Origin: Phascolarctos cinereus | Lineage: Eukaryota; Chordata; Mammalia; Diprotodontia; Phascolarctidae | Length of the DNA: 64,000 nt | Direction of reading: 5' to 3' | Assembly (NCBI RefSeq): GCF_002099425.1 | Contig: NW_018344008.1 | Location: 12,358,001 to 12,422,000, forward strand | In this document: positions 44,390-55,659 of the stretch, piece after piece | Layout: every line of letters begins with the position of its first letter | Numbering within the stretch: the first letter of the stretch is position 1 | Translations under genes and position numbers: made by a program | The notes under the pieces: model-generated | What the model was told of the DNA's origin: nothing | What the model saw: the letters and a program-made list of their open reading frames with translations, nothing else | Database searches by the model: none

Positions 44390-45065
44390 AAAAAATCCCC
44401 ATGCAAGCACACTCAACAAGTGTCACCTGTCCTTAGCTTGATCACTAGCAGCAAGGGAGAACCAGCCCTTTAGCATGGCAGAACATTCCACTTTTAGATA
44501 TTACCAATTGTTAGAAACTTTTCCCTTATTTCAAGCCGAATATGTCTCTGTGCAGCCTTCTGGAGACATAAAATAAGTGTAATCTCTTGTGTAGGTGAGA
44601 ACTCTTTAAGTACTTGAATACAGCTCTCATGTTCTATTCCTCCTTCCCACCCCAACAGTCTTCTTTTGCTAAATATCCTAAATTCTTCAACTAAACCTCA
44701 TTTGACATTGACTTGAGACCCTTTACCATTCTGGTTGCTTTCTACTCAACATTTTCCAATTTCTTGATGTCCTACGTGAATTTTGGTGAGTAGATCTGAA
44801 CAGAACCCTCCAGATAGGTACTGACCTGTTCTGATATTGCAGAACTATCACCTCCTTACTCTAGGAACTGATACTCTAAGCAGTAAAAAATCTGATTAGC
44901 TTTTTAAGGCTGCCATATTGTTGTGTAGATATATGGAATTGTCAGTCCACTGACACCCCAACCATTTTCAGACAAACTACTATCTCTAATGATGCCTCCC
45001 TCATCTTGTACTTGTGAAATCTATTTTTGAAACATAATTGTAAGATCATATTTATTAATATATTT
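44390..45065 (-). mobile_element. CR1/L3 LINE, reversed copy
   Basis: CTCATTTGACATTGACTTGAG, then GACCCTTTACCATTCTGG, then TCCAGATAGGTACTGACC, then GATTAGCTTTTTAAGGCTGC (complement of the AKKAN block), then TCATCTTGTACTTGTGAAAT. It overlaps in element coordinates with the plus copies at 22.9-23.3 kb and about 41.9-42.2 kb. Confidence 0.87.
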
Positions 45066-45174
45066 ATTTAATAAAATTTTTATTAACAAAATAAATAATT
45101 TTATATTAATAGAAATAATAAAATAGATATACACCTTCTTGAGTACATGTGGTAGGCTTATAGCCTTAGAGATC

Positions 45175-45300
45175 ATGTAGAAACAACAGTGGACCAAGAC
45201 AGGTCTGGGTTCTAATTTTAACTCTGAAACTTGTGACCTATGTGACCTTGGAGGAGTCATTTAACTTTTATAGCAGTAGAATTTTAAAGTTGGAACACAT
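45175..45300 (+). repeat. MIR-family SINE, diverged
   Basis: CAGGTCTGGGTTCTAATTTT, then TGTGACCTTGGAGGAGTCA and TTAACTTTTATAGC, running into a reversed MIR3-like end (about 45262-45310). Confidence 0.65.
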
Positions 45301-45310
45301 CTTTACACTA

Positions 45311-45694
45311 GGGACACTCACTTCAACTGAACTCTTTCTGTATTAGTTGTATTTAGTGGCAAGGGATTCTTAAAATGAGTGATTCCGTGGTAACTCAACA
45401 TCTATATTAAGAGGTGTCAGAGGTACAGCTCTAATACTAGCACTCTCTTAATTCAGATTAGATGTTGGGATGAAATGAAGCACTTACAAGTCATAGAACA
45501 TTTAATGCAAGGTGGTTTACTTTGCCCTAATATAGTACAGATATGCAACAAGGATACAGAGACACTTAACATCTCTGGATATGGGCCTCCTCATTTTAAT
45601 ATGTCTGCTCAGCAGAGCAGGGTAATGTGACTCACTTGGGCTTCAGATATCCGCATGTCTAAGGGGCCTAAACTCTTTGGCTGAAACTTTTGCC
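45311..45694. other. Unassigned sequence, about 380 bp
   Basis: No gene or named repeat is recognised. Confidence 0.5.
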
Positions 45695-46455
45695 CAGAAT
45701 TTGCCACCCTTCCCAACCCACCATCCAATCTCTTGTCAAGTTCTATCAATTCCACCTTGACAGCATCTCTTGTATAAATCATATAAATCCCTTCACCTCT
45801 TGCGTGGCCTATTGCATTATCCTGCTTGTTGGTCTCTTTGCCTCAAGTTTCTCCACACACCAGTACATCCTCCATTCAGCTACCAAAGTAATCTTCCCAA
45901 AGTTCAGGTCTGACCATGTCACATCCCTCTATATCACCCACCTCCCTCTGCCCCTGCTCCCCATTCAGTAAACTATAATGGCTCCTTAGAACCTCCAGGA
46001 TCAAATAGAAAATCCGCTGTTTGTCTTTTAAAGCCCTTCATAAATCAGTCCCTTCCTGTCTTTCAAGTCTTCTCACACTTTACTCCCTTCCACATACTCT
46101 ATGACTCCTTGTTGTTCCTTACACAAGACATTCCAACTCCTGACTACATGAATTTTTCCTGGCTGTCCCCCGTGTCTGGAATTCTCTCTTTTCTCACCTC
46201 CAGCTCCTGGCTTCCCTCAAGTCTTGGCTTAAATCCTACCTTCTGTAAAGAGCCCTTCCCAGTCCCCTTTAATGTTTGTGTCTTTCTTCTGAGATTACAT
46301 CTACCATTGTAGATATTGTGTTATATTGTGTCCCCCATTGGCCCATAAGCTCCTTGAAATCAGGAACGTTTTTGCCTTTTGTTGTGTCCCCAGCACTTAG
46401 ATTATGCCCAGCATATAATAGGCACCTAATACATTCTTGTTGACTGACTGACTGA
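45695..46455 (+). mobile_element. L2 LINE, ORF2 end to 3' terminus
   Basis: CCAATCTCTTGTCAAGTTCT, then CCATTCAGCTACCAAAGTAA, then AGGTCTGACCATGTCACATC, then TTTAAAGCCCTTCATAAATC, GGCTTCCCTCAAGTCTTGGC, CATAAGCTCCTTGAAATCAG and CCTAATACATTCTTGTTGAC with a TGAC tail. This is the best preserved L2 3' half in the window. The frames 45690-45971 and 46109-46312 are its remains. Confidence 0.95.
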
Positions 46456-46984
46456 TTGGTAGATAGACACTTATCTATGAAATTATTAGGGAAAAAAAAA
46501 GGGATCATCCATTAGGCTGGTTTTAGGGGTGAAAGCAAAAGAAGTCAAGAAACAATTAGCATGCATAGTATACTCACCAATTGATATGGGCATGACTCTT
46601 CGCAGGGAGTTCTGCCTCTTAAATTATTTGACCAGTGGCAAGAAAATGGCCTTGTATTATTCTCTCAGAATGAGAAAACAAGGGACCTTATGAAGGTGCT
46701 CATGTTTTTGCCCTCTTGGAATTCTAGTTATAAATTGCTTTTTAGAATTTTGTAACTGAGTGTACTATCCTTATTCACTTTGAGGAATGTAAATGAACCA
46801 ATATTGCTTATTATGGACTATATACATGCACACACATACTGTAGCTATATGACTAAGTAAAGCCCTCTTAGGACCTTTCTGTAATAGCACTTCCTCTACC
46901 TCCTTTCCACTGGAAAATTGATTCTGCCTCTGTAATTTCCCTGGACTTTGATAGACCAGCTTTGGCCTTACCTTTCTCTGTTAT
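46456..46984. other. Unassigned sequence, about 530 bp
   Basis: No gene or named repeat is recognised. Confidence 0.5.
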
Positions 46985-47180
46985 AGGACTACATAGCACT
47001 CCCAGGATATTTCCTGCGTGCCATTACAGGTAATCAATCTCTTCTCCCTCCTTTCTACTTTGTATGTTGTCTTTCCCATTGGAATATAAGCTCCTTGAAG
47101 ATAGAGACTAACATCCTTTTATTTGTATCCCTAGTGCTTAGCATAGTGCTTGGCACATACTAAGCACTTAATAAATGTGC
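46985..47180 (+). mobile_element. L2 LINE 3' end
   Basis: GGAATATAAGCTCCTTGAAG, then GTATCCCTAGTGCTTAGC, then GCTTGGCACATACTAAGCAC and TTAATAAATGTGCTG. Confidence 0.93.
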
Positions 47181-47975
47181 TGTTATTTGTCTATTCTGTC
47201 TGTCTTTCTAACTCAAGCTCTGGAGAGGAAGAGAAATAGAATTCGATTATACAAATATCCTAAGGAAGCCTTTCTTATTAATATAGCTATAGTATATACA
47301 AATGTGTATGCATGTATAGCATACACCTATCATCTATACACCTATATATACACATATCACCTATAACATGTAATATTGATTCATTTATATTCCTTGTGGA
47401 TGAGGAAGGATAACATTTATAGTTACAACATTCTAAGAAGCAAAACCACATCCATATGCCTATGATAAGAAGCGGTCACAAAAACCATGGAAATAAATCG
47501 TGGCTGTCAATCTAATAAGGCTCTACCACAATGTTCTCTGAGATCCTTTCTATTACTAAAAAAGTCTGTGACTTATGATTCTATTTCAGTCTTAATCTGG
47601 ATGTAATACATTTTTCAGAATTAAGGAGATTCCCATTTTTCATGTGGTTAGTGTCCTAGGCAAAATGTTAAATCAGGTTGTAGGCAAAGACAAGCTTTGG
47701 CAACCAGCTCTGGCCTCTCAGGCAACAATTATTATTACATCACTAAAGCTGCTCATTTTGTCACAACTAGTCCTTTCCAGGAATTCCAGGGACCAGAGAT
47801 GACTAACATTACTCATTCTTCCTTACTCCTTGGGACATTGGATCATTTATCTTTAATTATCTGGAACTACTCTTCTGTTCCTCTCTTTATTTCTTACTGT
47901 TTTCCCTGTACCCCCTTCCCCCCCCCAAATTAGAGAAAACTATTTTGGTTAAATTGGTAATTATATAGGAAAACC
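47181..47975. other. Unassigned sequence, about 800 bp
   Basis: A TA/CA-rich patch lies at about 47290-47370 and a C-run near 47920. No gene or named repeat is recognised. Confidence 0.5.
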
Positions 47976-48740
47976 CAAATGGATGAAGACGAAAACTTAT
48001 TTTTCAGACTATGATATGCAAGCGGAGAAGCAACTCATGGAGCTTATCCATCAGTACATATATCTTGGAAAGAGAATGAAAATGGGAAGTGAGTGGGATT
48101 CTCAGCTGAACTGGACTAAGAGAGTGGGCTGGGCTGCCTTTAGGAAGTTGTGCAGTGCTTTTAATGATATCTAAACGCCTTGAAACAAAGGCTTCTCATT
48201 TTTAATGTCTGTGTTTTGCTGATGGTGTATAGCTGCAAGTAATAGAGTTCCATAGTCTCTGAAGAATTAAAATTTTAGGCCACACAAAGTCCAGTGGAGA
48301 GGAGCATGATGGGTTTGAGGAGGCTGCAATACATTACAAATGTAGAATTGTTCAGAAGTGTTGTAAAGGACATCATCAGAGATATGTATGGCCAGAAGAA
48401 GATATGCTCTGGCCATGTGATGAAAGAGAAGGATAATGTTTCATTTTTGTCTGTGTATCTTTCTTGAGTTTTAGAGTATCACTAGTACTGAGCCTAGTGT
48501 GTGGCACCTACTAGTTTCTTGTTGAAATGAGTTGTATTGAGTTGATGGATGCCCACTGTGGTCCACTGGTAACAGTGCAACATTGAGAGGTTTAGATGAA
48601 GGCTGCCAACACATTGGGCAAACACCTTGTGGAGGATGAATGGTAGGACACATACAAAGGTTGCAAAGGATGAAAAGTCATCCATGGGTTGCATTCTCCT
48701 TCTTTGGAGGGAAGATCCAATTTCTCTGATGCTATCCAGG
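47976..48740 (+). mobile_element. RTE-clade LINE, ORF2 C-terminal part, with an L2 scrap
   Basis: The frame 47983-48174 encodes QYIYLGKRMKMGSEWDSQL, then WTKRVGWAAFRKLCSAFND, the RTE ORF2 region after the RT (family EYVYLGQ, RRxRAGWAAF). Further on, RTSSEICMARRRYAL parallels the family VKDIISEMYxxKRRWAGHV. An L2-like end lies at about 48465-48545, and the RTE 3' part resumes with AGGACACATACAAAGGTTGC and CATGGGTTGCATTC. Confidence 0.85.
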
Positions 48741-50419
48741 CTTTTCTAGATTGCAGGCTTTTTCTTCAGCAGTGACTTATATGCTAGCTTTCTGGCATTT
48801 TTTTTCAGTGGGATAGAATTCACCATTGGGACCCCATAAATTCCTCTGAGTATATAGTAGGCTGCGTATGTGGAATTCTTTGGGGTTAGGGTTTCTATTG
48901 TGTGGGTAGCAGCTGCAAGTCCAAACCTTAGCCCTGCCCTAGCTGACCAGAGGTAAGAGCATAGCATGATTTCTGACAAGTTGTAGTCGTGACAGGTCTC
49001 AGAGCTTATTAGTCTTTATCTAGTTACATCCAGTCATTTGAAAATTGCTCTATTTTGCAAATGTAGAATCACTTGAAGCAAAAATAAAAAGCACCATTCA
49101 GAGCTTCTCTATCCCAGCTATTTAGTGGAAGCCGTCACAAGAGGGATGAGTGACACATTTGAACCAGCACTTAGGGTTTTCTCTGTGTGCAGCAAACCCA
49201 GGATACAGTAGGAGGCAAACCAGCTGTGGCTTGCATATATTAGTCAGTTATCCTAAGGATTTTTTTTTCCTACTGAAAATATACAAATTCAAAATGTTCT
49301 CATTTTTTTACTAGCACATTATTGGGTTTCTGTTCACAAATATTAATTGGATTTCTTTCTTGCTGGTTCTAGTCTCTGAGGCTTGGAGGTCACCACAGGT
49401 GCCTGACAGGGGAGTAAAGGCTGGCAGGAACGTGCCTTCCTTCACTGCATTCTCTGTCCTGCTCTTGAGAGGAAATTATTTGATTAGTTCTTTGCAACAT
49501 GTTTCTCTTCAAATATAAGAATACCAGAAACCACTGTGCCAACTCTGGCTGTAACTCCTTTGAACACTGTGGGATCTGCTGGAAGAATGTGAAACAGATC
49601 TTAGATCAGTTCTGGGTTTCTCAATGTGATATTTTACTTAAAAAGATGGCTCATTAATCAGTGGAATCCATTTTGAATTAAATTTAATTGTGAACACAGA
49701 AGTTCATTCTTAATAATATCTCAACTTGGCAAAAAGGAGTATAGTTACTAAAAATAAATGAAATCTAAGACCTAGATCCTGTCCAATATCAGTGGGCCAT
49801 CCATCCTTTGTGGTCCCTACAACTTTTGAAGCTTTCTTAGGGATAACTTATCTGAGGTTCTGACTAAATTTCAGTGTGAAAGATTCTATTTTAATAGTAT
49901 GCTTTATTGATACTTTTTGTTTTACATCATAGTTATTTCTGGTTATTACACCCTTTGAATGTTCCCCCCCCCACTCCTGTCCAGTGCAATTTGTCCTCCT
50001 TTGTAACAAAGAAAATTAAGCAAAAATTAGCTAAAATAGTAACTATGATATGGAACACCCCTTTACCTAAAGGAGGGTCTGTCTTTGCCATCAATATGAT
50101 ATCAGTGCCAAGAAGATGACTTCCCTACACAGATCAAAATAAATGACCCTTCCAGAATCCTTTTGTAGGAGCAGACAAAGACAGAAATATTGGGAAGTCA
50201 AGAACTAAACATAAGTTCTGCTCTCGGGAACACGTACATTAAGGCTTTACTTCAGGGGTTCTTCAGTAAATGTCCAAGTTGTCAGTTCCCAAACATTCTA
50301 GACATCATTGTTCATATTCCCTTTTTCAAATATGAGAGATAAGAACTTGATCTCCTGGATGAGGAAACATTCTATACTCATGCAGTTCAGTACCTTCTCC
50401 ACAATTTATAGACGTAAAG
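48741..50419. other. Unassigned sequence, about 1.7 kb
   Basis: No gene, tRNA or named repeat is recognised on either strand. A C-run sits near 49965. Confidence 0.5.
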
Positions 50420-50545
50420 TTGCCTAGACAGAGGTTAAGTGACTTTGCAAAAGGTCACACAGTCAAGATGTGCCAGACTTGAACCAGTTTTCCTGCCTCT
50501 AAGGCCAGCTCTCTATCCATTATGCCACAGTGTGTCTCATGTATA
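50420..50545 (-). repeat. MIR-family SINE, left-truncated
   Basis: GACAGAGGTTAAGTGACTTT, then AGGTCACACAGTCAAGATG, then CTATCCATTATGCCACAGTG. Confidence 0.85.
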
Positions 50546-51239
50546 TATACATGCTTTAGAGCGATCTTAAGAAAGCAGTGACAGCGATACATTTATTTGA
50601 ATGCCATACCCTGTTGCAGTAGAAAGTTTACTCAGATGGATTTGAGATACCGTCAATGTAGATATTCCCTCTAAGGATTCAGATTGCAAGTCCTTCCAAG
50701 GCACTCTTGTCCATGTCCTCCCACAAATTTGCCACAGGAGGTCCACCTCCACCTAACATGCCAAGGTTCTTTACATTCTTGTGATTTAGATGGTAACTGA
50801 TCCCTTGGCACCCTCGTCTGTGGCCTCCCACAAGTTTTCCCTCACTTTCTTGTGACATGAAAGGATATTAGTGGAGCACAAGGACTGCTCACTATTTATT
50901 CCTTGCTTTTGCCATGTGACTGGCCCTTATATTTTAGTCATAGACTCTTCTGATGACCCTTTTCACTCTAGACCTGCATTGGAGTTCTTCATTTGTGATG
51001 TATTCCAGCTGACTCACATGCACCATGCATCATGCACTTCTACAATGGCTTCTTAGTAATATTCATTTTTGATTCTTTAGAAACTAGTGCTTCATGACTC
51101 AGCCATACTAAAAGACTGGTAGGATACTGGGGAAACTGAGAAGGATAAACAATGAAGAAGAGAAACAAACGAACCCAGGTGAATGAATTGTAATCCTTAC
51201 CCTCTGGTGTGGTAGGAAGGAGGGAGGAAAAGTGTGAAC
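50546..51239. other. Unassigned sequence, about 690 bp
   Basis: No gene or named repeat is recognised. The two 61-codon frames here lack signatures. Confidence 0.45.
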
Positions 51240-52400
51240 AAGGAACAGCAGAAAGAGAATGATCATCTCAGTTTTAAGATTTTAAAGATTCAGTTTATTC
51301 AGGTTATGCAGTTTAAGGATGCTACACCTGTTCACGTGATAGGGAACTGAGTGCGCCTCCATCTTATGAGGTCAGGGCATGCCAGGTGAGCCGCATTTAG
51401 GGGTCCCTCCCTGGATATGCTCCAAAGTCCCCATTTCCCTGTTTGAAATTTGCTGTCCTTAGCAAGTCAGGGAGGAATTGTCTTTTATTTTTTTTACACA
51501 ATCCTTATCCCAAATTCAGATTCTTGTCCCAAATTCAAACAGTTCTCTGTGGTCTCTGGAGAAGCACAAGTAATGTCTTTTTACTTACTTCCCCAGTGCC
51601 ATACAGTAAAGTCTCAAAACGATCAATGTTGCATTCTACAGTGCTGCAATTCTACATGCACTGATAAATGAAAATGATGATTATCCTCAAATATAGAGTT
51701 TTGAAGATTCACAAAATCAGGAACATTTCACAGTTTGTCAAATAGTTCTACTTATATAGCCATAGCCCTAAAGGGCCTTTCTCAATACATGAGGAAAAGA
51801 AAGAGCAAAGATGAAGAAAATTGGCTTTCATGTCAAACAGAAACCTGGTCCACAGATGGAGCTTTCCAAACTACATGGAGCTCTCTTCACTGAAGACTAG
51901 GTGTCACCCCTTTCTCAAATGAGAAACTATCCTGGGTAGAAAAGCCTCCTGTAATTCCCTGAGTGTAAAAGTACGTCTACCTAGGATCTGCATAAAAACG
52001 CCCCTTTCTACACAGGGCACAGTAAAATTCTCTAGGGGTTCCTCTGGTGTAGGTGATTCCCACAGAAGTGCAGGCAATTTTCTCTGGGTCACTTATGCCC
52101 AAAGGGCACTCCAAATTCCCTGCATGGATCCTTGCTATTGCCAGGGTAAGCAAATGGAATTGCAAACTCACCCATCAGGACAAGAAGATAAGTAGGCTAT
52201 TAGTGGAGTAGCTAAGACTAGTAGCTGCTTGTGGATTTGGGGCACAGACATTTCACCCTAAGAAGTTGTAGGGTAGTTTGCTTTAGCAAAAGGCAAGCAG
52301 TCTAGGTCTGTTTCAGTGCAAAGCGAACAATATGAATTTCTGCTTAGATCATAGCCATCTAGTGATTCCAGATTTCTCATTTTAAACTCAGTATCATTAC
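51240..52400 (-). other. Unclassified block, possible LTR-type fossil
   Basis: The left edge, read on the minus strand, has an AATAAA (complement of about 51294-51299) close to a boundary, and the block is more mixed in composition than its surroundings. I see neither paired LTRs nor a recognisable retroviral domain. The overlapping 62- and 64-codon minus frames near 51904-52171 are unassigned. Treat this as a weak candidate for an old, broken retrovirus-like relic. Confidence 0.2.
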
Positions 52401-53042
52401 TTATACACAACTCAGTAATCTAGAATAGTATCAGTATATACCAGTCCTTATATAGAATTCATTACTGCAAAAATTATCAGCCAAGCAACAAACGAGAAAA
52501 AATGTCAAAATCATACCAGTGTAACTGATTTGTGAGGGAACATTCACTGGAAAGAAAAAAAAACCGCAATCACCTTACATTTACAGCCTAAAAAATGTTT
52601 ATCAAATTTCTCTTTCTCACAGTCTCAAAAATCAAAAGTCCTAGGCAGAGAATCTGTTCAGGGGTTCCCATTAAAGCAAAGCACCCAATTTTATTCCAGA
52701 AAAAGCTCCACATCTAACGCTGAATGCCTTGGACCTCACTGACTGGAAGGCCACATAGGTTAGAAGAGGACCAGTGACATCATGGGGTGATGTCTTGACT
52801 TTTCTATGAATTGAATTTAAGCGAGGCAGAGTTGAACAAAGTTGTCAGATTCACTCTCTTTTCCAGAGTCATGGAAGTCCAGTGGCAGGACAAAAGTCAA
52901 GATGACTGGCAATGGCCTGGGATGCAGTGAATGACCTTGGTGTTTTTGATGTCTGACCAAGCTCTAAGTGTTCTACAGTGCCTGCTTCAGCTGCCTTCGT
53001 GGCCATTGGAACAAATTGTTCTCATCTGCCCCTTCTGGCCTT
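52401..53042. other. Unassigned; right part resembles a dispersed repeat
   Basis: About 52860-53040 (TGGCCTGGGATGCAGTGAAT; CATTGGAACAAATTGTTCTC) has the feel of a marsupial dispersed repeat I have seen elsewhere but cannot name. No gene. Confidence 0.4.
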
Positions 53043-53105
53043 AAGAATGACAAAGGTTCACCAAAAAAAAAAAAGAAAAAAAGAAAAAAAAAAGAATGAC
53101 AAAGG
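53043..53105 (+). mobile_element. Minimal poly(A) retro-insertion with 14-bp TSDs
   Basis: AAGAATGACAAAGG occurs at 53043-53056 and again, exactly, at 53092-53105. Between them are only TTCACC and an A-rich tail of about 29 (53063-53091, with G interruptions). This is the structure of a target-primed insertion that copied just six bases plus the tail. The six bases fit the GCCTCACC-A(n) end I recall for WSINE1-like SINEs. Confidence 0.9.
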
Positions 53106-53700
53106 GCCCCGGAGACCTTGGGCACTTTATAATTGTATCGCCTCTAACATGAAATTTCTTTATTTCGTCTAAAATCAACTGCTTTCCCTGTCTTTCTTCT
53201 TTATAATGCCATTTTGATTGAATATTTGGGGCTATGAAATTAAAATACAAGTGTGGTGGCTCTGCTGTCCTTGAAAAAAAAGTTTGTGGTAAAAGAACTT
53301 TGTATATCTTTTCCATTTTTCTTCTGCTTGTGGTCTTCCTTCCATTTTCATCTTTAAATGCTATTGCGATGACCTTGCTTAGTTGGGTCTCTTGTCAGAC
53401 TTTCTTTTAAAATAGGTTTTTACTCTCTTCTTCTCTTTGTTTTCTGAGGCAATATACACATGATCTTGCATCATCTTCCTCTGAAAGATTTTACAAACAG
53501 ATTTATTTTCTAAATTAACATTGACTTAGCTGTCATTTCTTTCCAATTGGCAAGTAAGTCAAGTGTTTGCTGACTAAAGAGCCTTTTAGCTCTTTTGGTT
53601 TCCTTGTTATTGCAATTGATTTATGTTGGTTAAACTTCTGTATAAAATGATATGGTTATGTGTATAAGCTCTCCTGTTCATTTCCCATTTCCTTTAAAGA
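53106..53700 (-). mobile_element. RTE-clade LINE fragment
   Basis: Reversed, it encodes VIAIAFKDENGRKTTSRRK, then MEKIYKVLLPQTFFSRTAEP (family MEKICEDFYxxLF), and upstream KFNQHKSIAITRKPKELKG. It is collinear with the copy at 38930-39470 and with 7945-8200. The minus frame 53041-53316 covers the MEKIYK block. Confidence 0.87.
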
Positions 53701-53998
53701 GGTCAAGAGAGAGTTTTAAAAATTGTACATTAGATCTTTTTTTCTCATTTGTATTCATTTCATACACTAATTTTGGACTATGCTTTAATTAGTCAATCAT
53801 CTCTATTCTACATAGGCAGCTGATTAAAGAATAAGTCCCCCATAAGGAAAGAGTTGTCTCCTGTCACAGTTTTTATGTTGAGTGCTCCTCATGTCCAGTG
53901 GCTTTTGAATCTTTTCTCAAAGAAAGTAGTCATCCTATTTTGCCATGAGTCTCCTGTGTGGTCTACACATCTTTGTTTTTACTCATTCCTTATTTGTG

Positions 53999-54160
53999 TG
54001 CTTTCTTTTTTTTCCCCCCCTTTTTAGGCAATTGGGGTTGTGACTTGCCCAGGGTCACATAGCTAGTAAGTGTCAAATGTTTGGTCTGAGGCCAGATTTG
54101 AACTCAGGTCCTCCTGACTTCAGGGCCAGTGGCTCTATCCATTGTACCACCCAGCTGCCC
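53999..54160 (-). repeat. WSINE1-like SINE with TSDs
   Basis: Pyrimidine-rich tail, then GGCAATTGGGGTTGTGACTT, then GTCCTCCTGACTTCAGGGCC and TACCACCCAGCTGCCC. The flanks CTCATTCCTTATTTGTG (53982-53998) and CTCATTCCCTATTTGTG (54161-54177) form a 17-bp target duplication with one mismatch. Confidence 0.95.
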
Positions 54161-54524
54161 CTCATTCCCTATTTGTGATCCATATTGCCAATATATTTAT
54201 CTCTCTCCTTACCTATTCCCACCTTTGCATTGAAGTTGACAAGTAACAAAGGATATGCTGATATAATCTGGAGGATTAAGAATTTGATGAGTTAATAATG
54301 GGGTTTCTTTATCTCTTCATCTTCTCTAACATGTTTCCTAAATTGTAGTTATTTTTAGGTAGTCTTTTTGCAAATGCTTCTAAGCAATATGAAGTCACCA
54401 AATGTCCTATAAGATGGTGTTTCTTGTTGCCTTTGGGCACACAATAAAGCCATTCTGCCAATTCATTTATTTACCTTTCCAAGGAAAAACTGTGTGTAGA
54501 AAGTGTGTGGGTGAGAAATCAGGA

Positions 54525-54665
54525 AACCTTGGTTTTAGTGTGGCTCTGTTGTATGACCTTAGGCAATTCATGTAACCCTCATCTACCTCAAAGGGTTCTT
54601 GAGAAGATCAAACAAAATAATTTATGTGTAGGTACTTTGAAGAGTGTAAAGCTGTATTCCAAGAC
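54525..54665 (+). repeat. MIR SINE, diverged
   Basis: AACCTTGGTTTTAGTGTGGC, then ACCTTAGGCAATTCATGTAA, then GGGTTCTTGAGAAGATCAAA. Confidence 0.78.
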
Positions 54666-55659
54666 AGGGCATTATTAGTCTGTGAGATGGTTTTGAATGG
54701 TCCTTGGGCTTATGAAACAGACCAACTAGGGATGTTAATATGAGGACAGGAAGTTGAAGAGTATGATGTTTCTGAGTTATTTTCTTGTGTCAACTGTCTT
54801 ACTACCAATATTTTCTGGAAGTGCTTAGTCAGTGTTTCTTCCAAGCCCATATTTCCCTTCTCTAATTGAGTAATGGGATAAAGTACTATATCATTTTAAA
54901 AATTATACAGATTAATTCATATATCATATGCAGCATGCCGATCTAATACAAGGTGATGGATTGAGTGAAAAGATAATAAATTTGATGTGGAATAGAGCAT
55001 TGTTGACTGCCTCTGAAAGGAAAGTCAGCATAAATATTTCTCTGCATATTCTAGTCAGTTTTCATGTGTGAATGGAAGTCTGGTTGTCTGGGGAAGCATA
55101 GGCTTCACTTCTTACATCCTGGGTCTACCAGAGAGCTGCTTCCAAATATTTTAAGACCACGTGGTAGTCTAAAAAGGTGGAAGGTTCCTTACCTTTGCAG
55201 AATTTAAAACCTATAGGAAATCTTTTTAATGCTGGTTGTTTTATCTTTTGTTTATTTTTTATAAATTTTACTGATATCTCTTGTTTGTATTTCCTAGTTT
55301 ATTCCTTTCCCACTCCCTCCCAGAGAATCATTCCTTATAGCAACAACAAAAAAGATAAACAGTTCAGCAAAATTAACCAACTCTATGTAGGTGCTGACTG
55401 TTGAATTTAATGCTGTCACTAAAAAGGATTTGGTATATTGATAGTTTGCTGAGGAATTTTTTTTTTTTAACTCAGAATAGTTTTTAAAAAATACTCCCCC
55501 CCTCCCCCAATCCAGGACAACTTTAATTCAGTGTCTTTCAGTATTTAAAATGTTTTTATGTTCCCTCTTTTGCATTAAAAAAATAAAGCACATTACATTC
55601 CTGTTTGTGTAAAGTACAGAGCTAGGTATTGAATAAAATGAATTAAATCAATGTTATTG
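54666..55659. other. Unassigned sequence, about 1 kb
   Basis: No gene or named repeat is recognised. The 75-codon frame at 55177-55404 has no family signature. Confidence 0.5.

Noticed and set aside
47983-48174. Small host gene encoding a 63-residue protein
   Set aside because: The text (YIYLGKRMKMG, GWAAFRKL) is the RTE ORF2 C-terminal region.
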